From NCBI GenBank assembly GCA_947178245.1, contig CAMWXO010000020.1:1-17446 (forward strand): a stretch of DNA of 17,446 nucleotides, read 5' to 3'. Origin of the DNA: an uncultured Porphyromonadaceae bacterium (GTDB lineage: Bacteria > Bacteroidota > Bacteroidia > Bacteroidales > Muribaculaceae). The position numbers were made by a program, and so were the translations under genes. Shown here piece after piece: positions 8,029 to 15,062 of this stretch. Under the pieces are notes generated by a model that had not been told where the DNA came from, searched no databases, and saw only the letters and a program-made list of their open reading frames with translations. Every line of letters begins with the position of its first letter. Position 1 is the stretch's first letter.

Positions 8029-8087
8029 AGTATTATAGCGGAAGACTCCTTTAAAGGTAAGTGACTTGCTTGCCGTCGGGAGCTTTT

Positions 8088-8116
8088 ACTATAGTTACAA
8101 CATTCTTCCGTGTCAA
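8088..8116 (-). promoter_or_regulatory. Putative promoter of the pilus gene run
   Basis: On the minus strand TTTTGACA (-35/-33 region, TTGACA at 8111-8116) is followed after 17 bases by TATAGT (8088-8093). The first part contains the Bacteroidota -33 TTTG; the downstream part is closer to a classical -10 than to TAnnTTTG. It would give a leader of about 50 bases before the DUF3575 start at 8028. The leader contains a 10-bp palindrome, CCTTTAAAGG, at 8048-8057. Supported by spacing and position only. Confidence 0.4.
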
Positions 8117-8125
8117 AAGTTGAGG

Positions 8126-8608
8126 TCAGCGAGTGGCTCTGAAAGAAATATTTTTAAGAAGGAAGATGGGGATGGTGCCTCCCACTACCATTCCCAACAG
8201 AATGAAGAGACAAGTCAGTCCGTTGCTTGCGAAAAGAAAGAAGTAATGGTCGAATTCCCCCTGTCCTCCATAGGAGAGGCACATCACGAGGCCTCCGAAG
8301 GTCTTGTAGGCGTAAATACCCGGAATCATCGGAAGCAGCGAAGGAAAAAGACACGTCTCGGCCGGCATCCTGACCACCGGCGAAAGAGCCACGGCGAGCA
8401 CTCCGATAATGAATGCCGCTATGGTGCTCGCCCCCACGATGTGCATTCCCAGCAGGGCATCGTGCATGAGCAGGAAACGCGCGCTGTGGCCGGCCGCAGC
8501 TATGAGCGCGCAGCACCAGTAGGCGTTGCGCGGAGGGTTGCTTATGGCGGCGAATCCTATGGCCGCTATAGCGGCGAAGAGTGCATCCTGTAAAAATTCA
8601 CCTATCAT
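8126..8608 (-). CDS. Threonine/serine exporter family protein, YjjB-like (ThrE C-terminal half)
   Basis: This 160-aa integral membrane protein has about five hydrophobic helices and no large soluble domain. It matches the small partner of split ThrE transporters (ThrE_2 / DUF3815, like E. coli YjjB). Typical segments are the N-terminal FAAIAAIGFAAISNPP, the ALLGMHIVGASTIAAFIIG helix, and P-S-L-L-P-M-I-P-G-I-Y-A-Y, the conserved proline/glycine-rich core of the family. In E. coli the YjjP/YjjB pair is reported to export succinate, and ThrE in actinobacteria exports threonine and serine; which applies here cannot be told. It starts 19 bases after the stop of the YjjP-like gene, so the two halves are co-expressed. 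It is last in the run headed by the WG-repeat gene. Confidence 0.87.
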   Translation of the reverse strand: MIGEFLQDALFAAIAAIGFAAISNPPRNAYWCCALIAAAGHSARFLLMHDALLGMHIVGASTIAAFIIGVLAVALSPVVRMPAETCLFPSLLPMIPGIYAYKTFGGLVMCLSYGGQGEFDHYFFLFASNGLTCLFILLGMVVGGTIPIFLLKNISFRATR

Positions 8609-8627
8609 TGTCGTGGCAATTCATTGT

Positions 8628-9446
8628 TTAAAACATGCTCATACCCGACAGCAACATGCCGCTGAGAAGTCCGAGCGAGAGGCAGCAGGTGAGCACCACG
8701 GCATGCACAAGACGTCCGAAAGAGCAGATGTAGTGGCCTGCGAGCATATCGCTGAATGAGTTGAGAAACGGTATCCCGGGCACGAGATAGAGCACACTGG
8801 TGCCCACGGCAGTCTCGGGAGTAGTGCCGAGATGGAATACGGCTGCTCCTGAGGCGAGCACCGAGGAGACGAAGGCGCAGAGGATGAAGGTCAATCTCAC
8901 GTCTACCTTACGGCGCCCGAGCTCCTGCTTGAGGAAAAAGCCTGCGAGAGTGGTGAGGAAGATCACTCCTACGGCCTCCATATCGCCCGAGAACAGGCGG
9001 CAGAACGACGCGTTGGCACAAGCGGCGAGAATGAGCATCAGCCATCGGTTGGTGCCGGGAGTGCCGATCACCTCCTGAAATTTCTTCTTGGCTTCCATGA
9101 GACTTAGCTTGCGATCAGAGATCTCCCAGCTCAATCGGCTGAGAAGGGTATTGATCTCAAAACTTATTGGCATCTCGTGGGTGGCTATGATATATGTATA
9201 GCTGTCCGAGTGTTCGGGATGCGACACCGTAATATGTATATGGCGGGGGAGGATAGTCATTTCAGCCCGGCAATTCCAAGTGCCGGCCATGCGTGAGATG
9301 TTGCGCTCCATGCGGATGCAGGTGGCTCCGCTCCCGAGCAGCCATGCGGCATATTCGGAAAGAAAGATGCAGATATCTTTCAGACAGGCCGGCGCGGCAT
9401 CGCGGCGGGTGGTTTCGGAGGTAGGCATATAGTGGTGTCGGATCAT
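8628..9446 (-). CDS. Threonine/serine exporter family protein, YjjP-like (ThrE N-terminal half)
   Basis: This 272-aa protein is the large half of a split ThrE transporter. Residues about 20-140 form the soluble ThrE domain, with WLLGSGATCIRMERNISRMA and HIHITVSHPE as family features. Residues about 150-272 hold four or five membrane helices, including WLMLILAACANASFCRLFSGD, VSSVLASGAAVF and L-Y-L-V-P-G-I-P-F-L-N-S-F-S-D, a conserved proline-glycine motif of the family. The ATG at 9446 overlaps the TGA of the WG-repeat gene as ATGA, so I keep it, although MPTSETT from 9428 is possible. The YjjB-like partner follows after 19 bases. The role is probably export of small amino or organic acids across the inner membrane; the substrate is not determinable. 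Confidence 0.88.
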   Translation of the reverse strand: MIRHHYMPTSETTRRDAAPACLKDICIFLSEYAAWLLGSGATCIRMERNISRMAGTWNCRAEMTILPRHIHITVSHPEHSDSYTYIIATHEMPISFEINTLLSRLSWEISDRKLSLMEAKKKFQEVIGTPGTNRWLMLILAACANASFCRLFSGDMEAVGVIFLTTLAGFFLKQELGRRKVDVRLTFILCAFVSSVLASGAAVFHLGTTPETAVGTSVLYLVPGIPFLNSFSDMLAGHYICSFGRLVHAVVLTCCLSLGLLSGMLLSGMSMF

Positions 9447-10009
9447 TGAATTTCGGTTCCGATTGTCTCTTTTTTCTTAGCATACTCGCTATATGAAGAG
9501 GCATAGACACCCGTGTTGTGGATATACCCCCACTCGCCGTCTCTCGACACTTCATACCATCCGTTGTAGAGATCATCCATTGTGTCATACACGCACGGGA
9601 TGGCTGAAATGTTGCTGAAAGTGAGCAGGCCCCATTTACCGTTCTGATTCACCATGGCGAAGCCGTTTTCGTCAATGTCACGGGCATCGTCGTATGTGCA
9701 GAGTATAGCGGGCAGACCGTCAATACGGATGAAGCCGTATTTGTCTCCTTGCTTCACTCTTGCAAGTTCATATTTGGGATTGAAGGGATAAGCCTCCTGA
9801 AACTGGTAGCCTATCGTCAGCACAAATTCACCTTTGTCGGCAGTAAGATTGTAATATCCCTTGCTCTTGTAGCCGAGCACTTTCTCTGTTTCCGGATCGG
9901 GATTGTCGATCGGTTCGGGAAATACCATCCTGTAGTCTGAGGAATGCTGCGCATGGATGGCGGAAGTTGATATGCACAGGAGCATGAAAGTGATGCTGAA
10001 TTTTCTCAT
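9443..10009 (-). CDS. WG-repeat-containing exported protein
   Basis: This is a 188-aa exported protein with a signal peptide (MRKFSITFMLLCISTSAIHA, cut before or after Gln21) and at least three WG-type repeats: GDKYGFIRIDG, GKWGLLTFSN and GEWGYIHNTG, each preceded by a strand with A-x-V or Y-x-V. WG repeats (KWG) form beta-propeller-like or solenoid surfaces in many Bacteroidota proteins, with no single known activity. The open frame extends to 10129, but that stretch has no signal peptide and a promoter element (10066-10096) lies inside it, so the start is 10009. Its TGA overlaps the ATG of the YjjP-like gene (ATGA), which ties its translation to the exporter pair. Function is unknown; it ends with a charged tail, YAKKKETIGTEIQ. 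Confidence 0.85.
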   Translation of the reverse strand: MRKFSITFMLLCISTSAIHAQHSSDYRMVFPEPIDNPDPETEKVLGYKSKGYYNLTADKGEFVLTIGYQFQEAYPFNPKYELARVKQGDKYGFIRIDGLPAILCTYDDARDIDENGFAMVNQNGKWGLLTFSNISAIPCVYDTMDDLYNGWYEVSRDGEWGYIHNTGVYASSYSEYAKKKETIGTEIQ

Positions 10010-10065
10010 TATGGAAAAAATAATGTGAAGATGAGTGATGGTGCCGGGAGGTGTCACAGCGGATG

Positions 10066-10096
10066 CAAAATTAATGAAAACATTTGAACTGCGAAA
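10066..10096 (-). promoter_or_regulatory. Bacteroidota promoter of the WG-repeat / ThrE operon
   Basis: On the minus strand the -7 element TAATTTTG (10066-10073) matches TAnnTTTG exactly and is preceded, 19 bases upstream, by TTTC (10093-10096), one base off the -33 TTTG. Transcription would begin near 10060 and leave a leader of about 50 bases to the start at 10009. This is the best promoter in the window by spacing and motif. Confidence 0.65.
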
Positions 10097-10142
10097 ATTT
10101 TTCTCCTCAATAATAGTATCCTTACTCATTTACAATAGAAAA

Positions 10143-10166
10143 CCCCGCTGAGTTTCTTCAGCGGGG
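10143..10166 (-). terminator. Rho-independent terminator of nifJ
   Basis: A perfect 9-bp GC-rich stem, CCCCGCTGA (10143-10151) with its complement (10158-10166), encloses a 6-base loop. Read on the minus strand it is followed by TTTTCTATT, a classical U tract. It begins 17 bases after the nifJ stop at 10184, so it ends nifJ transcription before the WG-repeat gene promoter. Confidence 0.9.
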
Positions 10167-10183
10167 CTTCGTAGAGTGCATTA

Positions 10184-13100
10184 TTATTTCTGGTCGAGTG
10201 TCGCGGAGTCGGAATGAAGATCTGTAAATGTCTCCTTGATATGCCTGTCGAGATCAGCCCTCAGGGCCGGCGTGTCGGTCGGATCCACTCGCTGAAGGTC
10301 AGCGTAGCGGTTCTCTCCCGAGAGGAATTCTTCCAGTTTGCCGTCAGGATCTGCACTCTGCATTTTAAACGGACTTGCCGTATCCGACGGGTCGAACCTC
10401 CATAGAGGCCAGTAGCCTGTGGCAGTAGCCCTTCTCATCTCGGTCGTGGCCGCTCCCATACCTGCCTTGATGCCGTGATTGATACATGGGCAGTAGGCTA
10501 TCACTATCGACGGCCCGTCGTATGCCTCGGCTTCCTTCAGCACAGTGACGGCCTGGGCCGGGTTCGCAGCCAGCGAGATCATCCCCACATAGACATGTCC
10601 GTAGGTTAGGGCCATGCGTCCCAGATCTTTCTTCACCGTCCGCTTTCCGTGGGGCGCGTATTTGGCTACGCAACTGATAGGGGTTGCTTTCGACATCTGG
10701 CCGCCTGTGTTGGAATAGCACTCCGTGTCCATCACGAGAATGTTGATGTTGGTGTTTTGAGCCAGCACATGGTCGAGGCCGGCATAGCCGATGTCGTATG
10801 CCCATCCGTCGCCACCGATGGCCCATACGCTCGGGTTCTCCGGCAGTCCGGGTCTCTTCACGTGCTGCAGGGCGAGCGCTATGCCGTAGCCATATTCGGC
10901 GTTGTCTTCAAAGAGGGAGTTAGCCCAGGCGGGGCCGTGCCCGTCGGCATTGACCGTGTAGGGCATCGAGGGGAAGTCTGCTCCCCAGATGCTCGAGCAT
11001 CCCGTGGCATTGGCTATCACGAGGCGTTCGCCGAAGAGTTGGGTGAGCAGTTTCACGTAAGGAGTCTCTCCGCAGCCGCCGCAAGCTCCCGAGAATTCGA
11101 GAAGCGGGCGCCATAACTGAGAGCCCTTTGGAGTATCGCGCGGGATAAGGGTATTTTTCTCGGATATGGTCTGTGCGAATGCAAGGCACTTGTCTTGAGT
11201 GTCAAGCTGAGTTGCGAGAGGCTGCATTGTCAGTGCGTGACCGGGGCAGATTGTGACGCAAGATCCGCAACCTGTGCAGTCGCGCGGATAGACCTGTATT
11301 CTCCATCTCAGTTTGCCGTCGCCGAGCCCTTTGGCCGCAGCAGTTCCGAAAGCGGCGGGTGCATCGCTCAGTTCCTGCTCATCAGCCACTACGGGCCTGA
11401 TAGCCGCATGAGCGCATACAAGCGAGCAGAGTGTGCATTGCAGGCATTTATCAGGATCCCATTCCGGTATCTGAAGGGCTATCGTACGCTTCTCCCAGGC
11501 CGTCTCTCCCGGAGGACAGAACCCATCGGGCGTCAGGGCGCTTACAGGAAGATTGTCGCCTTCTCTGCGAAGGCATGGCATCGCTATGCGGCACACGAAC
11601 TCAGGCATGTCGGAGTCAGTCGTTGCGGGAGCATCTTCCGCACTGATCCAATCGGCAGGTACAGCCACTTCCCTGATTGCCGAAGCAGCGTCGTCGATGG
11701 CGGCTATATTGGCCTGCACCACATTATCACCCTCGTGAGCATATTGATCGCTTACGAGTTGCTTGAGTTTCGCTATGCTTTTAGAGAAATCCACAATGCC
11801 GGAGAGTTTAAGATAGACTGTCTCCATTATGGTGTTGATGCGCACTCCCAGGCCATGTTTAGCTGCGATGGCTGCGCCATCGATGGCGTAGAGGTGAACT
11901 TTCTTCCCGGCGATGGCCCGCTTCAGGGCAGCGGGGAATTTCATCGAGATTTCCTCATCTGTCCATGCCGTGTTGATCGTGAATACGGAGCCGGGTTTCA
12001 GGGCCGACCAGACGTCGAATACAGTGGCGTAATGATCTTTGTTGCAGCCTACGTAGTCGGTCTGCTCTATCGCGTATTCAGTCTCTACCGGCTCAGGACT
12101 CAGCCGCAGTGAGCTGACGGTGTAACCTCCTGATTTCTTCGCGGAATATTCAAAATAGGCCTGGGCATAATTGCCCGATAGATCTGAAAGAATGTCGGCT
12201 GCCTGACGTGTGGCTCCGACCGTGCCGTCAGAGCCCATGCCGAAGAATATGGCCGAGTGCATTCCGGCCGGTTCCGAGTCAAGTTCAGGCCCTACGGTGA
12301 GCGAGAGGTGTGTCACGTCATCGTTGATTCCCACAGTGAAATGCGCTCCTGCCTTTGCCCCGGGGAGTGCGTCGATCACTGCCTTGGCCATGGCGGGTGT
12401 AAAATCTTTTGAGCTCAGACCATAGCGCACACCGATAGTCTTCACCTGCCTTCCGGCATTGAAGAGCGCCACTGCCACATCCTGATACAGAGGCTCGCCG
12501 TCGGCCCCCGGCTCTTTCGTGCGATCGAGTACCGCCACGCTCTTGACACTCTGCGGCATTGCAGCGAGAAGATGCTCTGTGGAGAAGGGTCTGAAAAGTC
12601 TCACGTTGATTACTCCGGTCTTATATCCGTGGGCATTCATCCAGTCGGCAGCCTCATTGGCGACTTTGGCTCCCGAGCCCATTATCACTATGACGCTCTC
12701 GGCATCCGGAACGCCATGATAGTCAAAGAGACTGTATTTTCTTCCCGTGACTGCTGAAATCTGCTGCATCTTTTTCTCCACGATAGCGGGGAAAGCGTCG
12801 TAGAAGCGGTTGGGGGCCTCACGGTTTTGGAAATATACATCCGAGTTCTGAGCCGTGCCCCTTATGTCGGGTTTATTGGGGTTCATGCCCCTCTGCCTGA
12901 AGCGCTCCACCGCATCCTTGTCTACGAGAGAGGCGATAGTGGAGTAGGGGAGCAGTTCGATGGTGCTCATCTCATTGCTCGTGCGCCATCCGTCAAACAT
13001 GTGGAGCACGGGCAGAGAGCCTTCTATGGCGGCAAGGTGGGCAACAATGCCGAGGTCGGCCGTGGCCTGTACTGAGTCTGAAACGAGGAATGTGAATCCG

Positions 13101-13510
13101 GTGGCTCTGCATGCCATGGTGTCCTGATGGTCGCCGAAGATACTCAGAGCGTGAGTGGCGAGCGACCGGCATCCCACATGGAAGACACCCGGCAGCAATT
13201 CACCCGAAATTTTATACATATTGGGAATCATGAGAAGCAGACCCTGAGAGGAAGTGAACGTTGTGGCGAGCGCTCCTCCGGAGAGTGCTCCGTGAGTGGC
13301 TCCAGCCGCTCCGAGCTCGCTCTCCATCTCCACTACTTTCATGGTGCGTCCGAATACATTCACGCGGCCGTCTACCGCCCACTTCTGTGCGGTGTCGCCC
13401 ATTGATGCGATAGGGGTGATGGGATAGATGGTGGCGATATCGCTCAGGGCGTATGCCACGTATGCGGCTGCCGTGCAGCCGTCGGTGATGGTGCGTAGAG
13501 GTGTTTCCAT
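10184..13510 (-). CDS. nifJ: Pyruvate:ferredoxin (flavodoxin) oxidoreductase NifJ
   Basis: This single-chain, 1108-aa enzyme converts pyruvate and CoA to acetyl-CoA and CO2 while reducing ferredoxin or flavodoxin, the main pyruvate-splitting step in anaerobes; it acts in the cytoplasm. The N-terminal POR domain has YPITPIASMGD (about 29-39), the EMESELGAAGATHG segment and SSQGLLLMIPNMYKISGELLP. Domain II and the gamma region follow (IFFGMGSDGTVGATRQA near 421-437). Two ferredoxin clusters are complete: C689, C692, C695, C699 and C745, C748, C751, C755. The proximal cluster cysteines are C810 and C813 (CGGC), C838 (ATGCSS) and C1009 (PCINHGI). The thiamine diphosphate motif starts GDGWAYDIGYAG at about 900. 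All key residues seem present. Length is somewhat short next to the 1170-1200 aa usual for the family. Hairpins flank it on both sides. Confidence 0.97.
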   Translation of the reverse strand: METPLRTITDGCTAAAYVAYALSDIATIYPITPIASMGDTAQKWAVDGRVNVFGRTMKVVEMESELGAAGATHGALSGGALATTFTSSQGLLLMIPNMYKISGELLPGVFHVGCRSLATHALSIFGDHQDTMACRATGFTFLVSDSVQATADLGIVAHLAAIEGSLPVLHMFDGWRTSNEMSTIELLPYSTIASLVDKDAVERFRQRGMNPNKPDIRGTAQNSDVYFQNREAPNRFYDAFPAIVEKKMQQISAVTGRKYSLFDYHGVPDAESVIVIMGSGAKVANEAADWMNAHGYKTGVINVRLFRPFSTEHLLAAMPQSVKSVAVLDRTKEPGADGEPLYQDVAVALFNAGRQVKTIGVRYGLSSKDFTPAMAKAVIDALPGAKAGAHFTVGINDDVTHLSLTVGPELDSEPAGMHSAIFFGMGSDGTVGATRQAADILSDLSGNYAQAYFEYSAKKSGGYTVSSLRLSPEPVETEYAIEQTDYVGCNKDHYATVFDVWSALKPGSVFTINTAWTDEEISMKFPAALKRAIAGKKVHLYAIDGAAIAAKHGLGVRINTIMETVYLKLSGIVDFSKSIAKLKQLVSDQYAHEGDNVVQANIAAIDDAASAIREVAVPADWISAEDAPATTDSDMPEFVCRIAMPCLRREGDNLPVSALTPDGFCPPGETAWEKRTIALQIPEWDPDKCLQCTLCSLVCAHAAIRPVVADEQELSDAPAAFGTAAAKGLGDGKLRWRIQVYPRDCTGCGSCVTICPGHALTMQPLATQLDTQDKCLAFAQTISEKNTLIPRDTPKGSQLWRPLLEFSGACGGCGETPYVKLLTQLFGERLVIANATGCSSIWGADFPSMPYTVNADGHGPAWANSLFEDNAEYGYGIALALQHVKRPGLPENPSVWAIGGDGWAYDIGYAGLDHVLAQNTNINILVMDTECYSNTGGQMSKATPISCVAKYAPHGKRTVKKDLGRMALTYGHVYVGMISLAANPAQAVTVLKEAEAYDGPSIVIAYCPCINHGIKAGMGAATTEMRRATATGYWPLWRFDPSDTASPFKMQSADPDGKLEEFLSGENRYADLQRVDPTDTPALRADLDRHIKETFTDLHSDSATLDQK

Positions 13511-13536
13511 AGATATAAGACTTCGTTATAACTTAT

Positions 13537-13580
13537 AACAAGTCACCCATCCTATTGTTTATCCGGATGGGTGACTTGTT
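13537..13580 (-). terminator. Long inverted repeat between the GH5 gene and nifJ, probable terminator
   Basis: A perfect 16-bp inverted repeat (13537-13552 with 13565-13580), extendable by about four more pairs including one G-T wobble, encloses a 12-base loop. It begins about 68 bases after the GH5 stop at 13648 and so could end that transcript. It stops only 26 bases before the nifJ start at 13510. After the stem the minus strand reads TATAAGTTATAACG, A+T-rich but without a pure T tract. A role as a 5' UTR structure of nifJ is therefore an alternative. Confidence 0.7.
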
Positions 13581-13647
13581 GTAAGGGTCAGTTAAAGTTT
13601 ACTGCGGCTTCTGTCGCTTCCCGATGGGGGAGATTCAGAAGCTCCGA

Positions 13648-14970
13648 TTATTTGGGAGCCGAAGCATATACAGTGTTGAGGGTATATGCGGGGTCGTCTG
13701 TGGTGAAGCCTTTCACCATGACGGCCACTACATCTGCACCGTCGTTGAGGAATGCGCCTGTGGAGCGATTGAAAAGACCGGAGCACTCACGCCCGGCACC
13801 GGAGGCGCCATTGTCCCAATATACCGGTGGTATTGAGTAGTCGCGGCAGGCTTTTGTCAGGTATTCGAGATAGTAGAGACGGAATGCTTCTTCACGTGCA
13901 TTGGCACGGCGCACGCATCCCACTTCTCCGAAGTAGACGGGCACACCCTTGTCGATCCAGTTTTTCTTGATCTTTGAGAATGTGGTGGTCATGCTCTTCT
14001 CATCGCCATAGTTAGCAACATTCTTGCCGGTGTGTCCCCATTCCGGGAAATTTGCCTCAAGTGTGTAGTCGTAAGGGTCATAGAAATGCAGTGAGAGCAT
14101 TGTGCGTCCTGCGGGATCGCTCGGCATCTTGAATGCGGAGTCAAACGAGAGGTCGGCATTCGTGCAGTAGGCCGGCACACCTATCCAGCGGGTTGCGTTC
14201 TTGCCTCCCGTGGCTCTGATCGCATCTACCGCCGCCTGATTCCATTCATTGAGCGCACGGTATTGTTTGCCGCCGTCCTTGCGGTTGTCGCCCCAGCCCC
14301 AGCCGCCGTCATGAATCTCGTTGAAGACTTCAAACATAAGGTAATTATCCTCATCCTGGAATTTATTGGAAATCTGGGTCCACATCGCTTTCAGTTGCGC
14401 TATGGTCGCAGCCTGCACTTCCGCATTGTTTGCAGCGGTCTTGATATCGAGCCAGTGCTTTGAATCGGCACCGTCGTGATGGATGTTGATTATTGCGTTC
14501 AGTCCGGCGTCTTTTGCATATCCTACAAGTTCGGCAACGCGGTCAAGCCATGCGCTGTCGATGGTGTAGGAGGGCGCCTCGCCTACTTTACCAAGCCATG
14601 TCACGGGAATCCTGACTGTCTGAATTCCGGCTTCCTTCAGTTTGGCAAAGAGTTGAGGTGTGGCTTTGGGATTGCCCCAGCAGGTCTCGTTGGCAACGTT
14701 GTTGGCCCATGCGTCCATCTGATTGCCGAGATTCCATCCCAAGCCCATGGAGAGGGCTATTTCTGCTGGCGTAGATCCGTGAATGCCGGTCTGGTCATCG
14801 TTGCCCGGGCCCGAAGGATCGGGCTCATCAGAGCCTGAAGGATTTTCCTCTTCCTGCTGAGGAGGAGTCGGCTCATCGGGTGTATCTCCTTTGGAGTCTG
14901 AGCAACCTACAGCAGCCGAAACTGCAAAGATTGCAAGGAACGTGAGAACTGTGAAAAAAATACGCTTCAT
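13648..14970 (-). CDS. Glycoside hydrolase family 5 lipoprotein (endo-glucanase-like)
   Basis: This 440-aa lipoprotein has a single GH5 catalytic domain, a (beta/alpha)8 barrel that cleaves beta-linked glucans or related plant polysaccharides by a retaining mechanism. The signal peptide ends in lipobox A-V-G-C (Cys23). Residues 24-60 form an acidic, Pro/Ser-rich linker (SDSKGDTPDEP), consistent with Bacteroidota surface lipoproteins. Family hallmarks are GLGWNLGNQMDA (76-87), TVRIPVTW (118-125), INIHHDG (161-167), the acid/base E218 in MFEVFNEIHDG, SLHFYDPYDY (293-302), the nucleophile E349 in VYFGEVGC and PPVYWDNG. The pattern GWNLGN plus FNE plus GE suggests an endo-beta-1,4-glucanase or xyloglucanase subfamily such as GH5_4, but this is not certain. 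No SusC/SusD pair or other glycosidase is adjacent, so it stands alone rather than in a visible polysaccharide utilisation locus. Confidence 0.92.
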   Translation of the reverse strand: MKRIFFTVLTFLAIFAVSAAVGCSDSKGDTPDEPTPPQQEEENPSGSDEPDPSGPGNDDQTGIHGSTPAEIALSMGLGWNLGNQMDAWANNVANETCWGNPKATPQLFAKLKEAGIQTVRIPVTWLGKVGEAPSYTIDSAWLDRVAELVGYAKDAGLNAIINIHHDGADSKHWLDIKTAANNAEVQAATIAQLKAMWTQISNKFQDEDNYLMFEVFNEIHDGGWGWGDNRKDGGKQYRALNEWNQAAVDAIRATGGKNATRWIGVPAYCTNADLSFDSAFKMPSDPAGRTMLSLHFYDPYDYTLEANFPEWGHTGKNVANYGDEKSMTTTFSKIKKNWIDKGVPVYFGEVGCVRRANAREEAFRLYYLEYLTKACRDYSIPPVYWDNGASGAGRECSGLFNRSTGAFLNDGADVVAVMVKGFTTDDPAYTLNTVYASAPK

Positions 14971-15062
14971 AATATTTCGGTCTATTTGTTTCTTAAATGC
15001 ATTATCATATTAATTAACGTAAAATCCGAGGTTTTAGTCTATCCACTGCGGGAAAAGTACGG

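Noticed and set aside
8048..8057. 10-bp palindrome CCTTTAAAGG in the DUF3575 leader as an operator
   Set aside because: It is short, overlaps the SD-like AAAGGAG, and is not repeated elsewhere in the window; chance is likely.
10010..10129. N-terminal extension of the WG-repeat gene to 10129
   Set aside because: A canonical signal peptide starts at 10009 and a good promoter lies within the extension, so the first 40 codons are leader DNA.
11195..12112. A 305-codon open frame on the plus strand, antisense to nifJ
   Set aside because: It lies wholly within nifJ, whose motifs are complete on the other strand. The antisense product shows no domain, signal peptide or start context and looks like the usual result of high-GC codon use.
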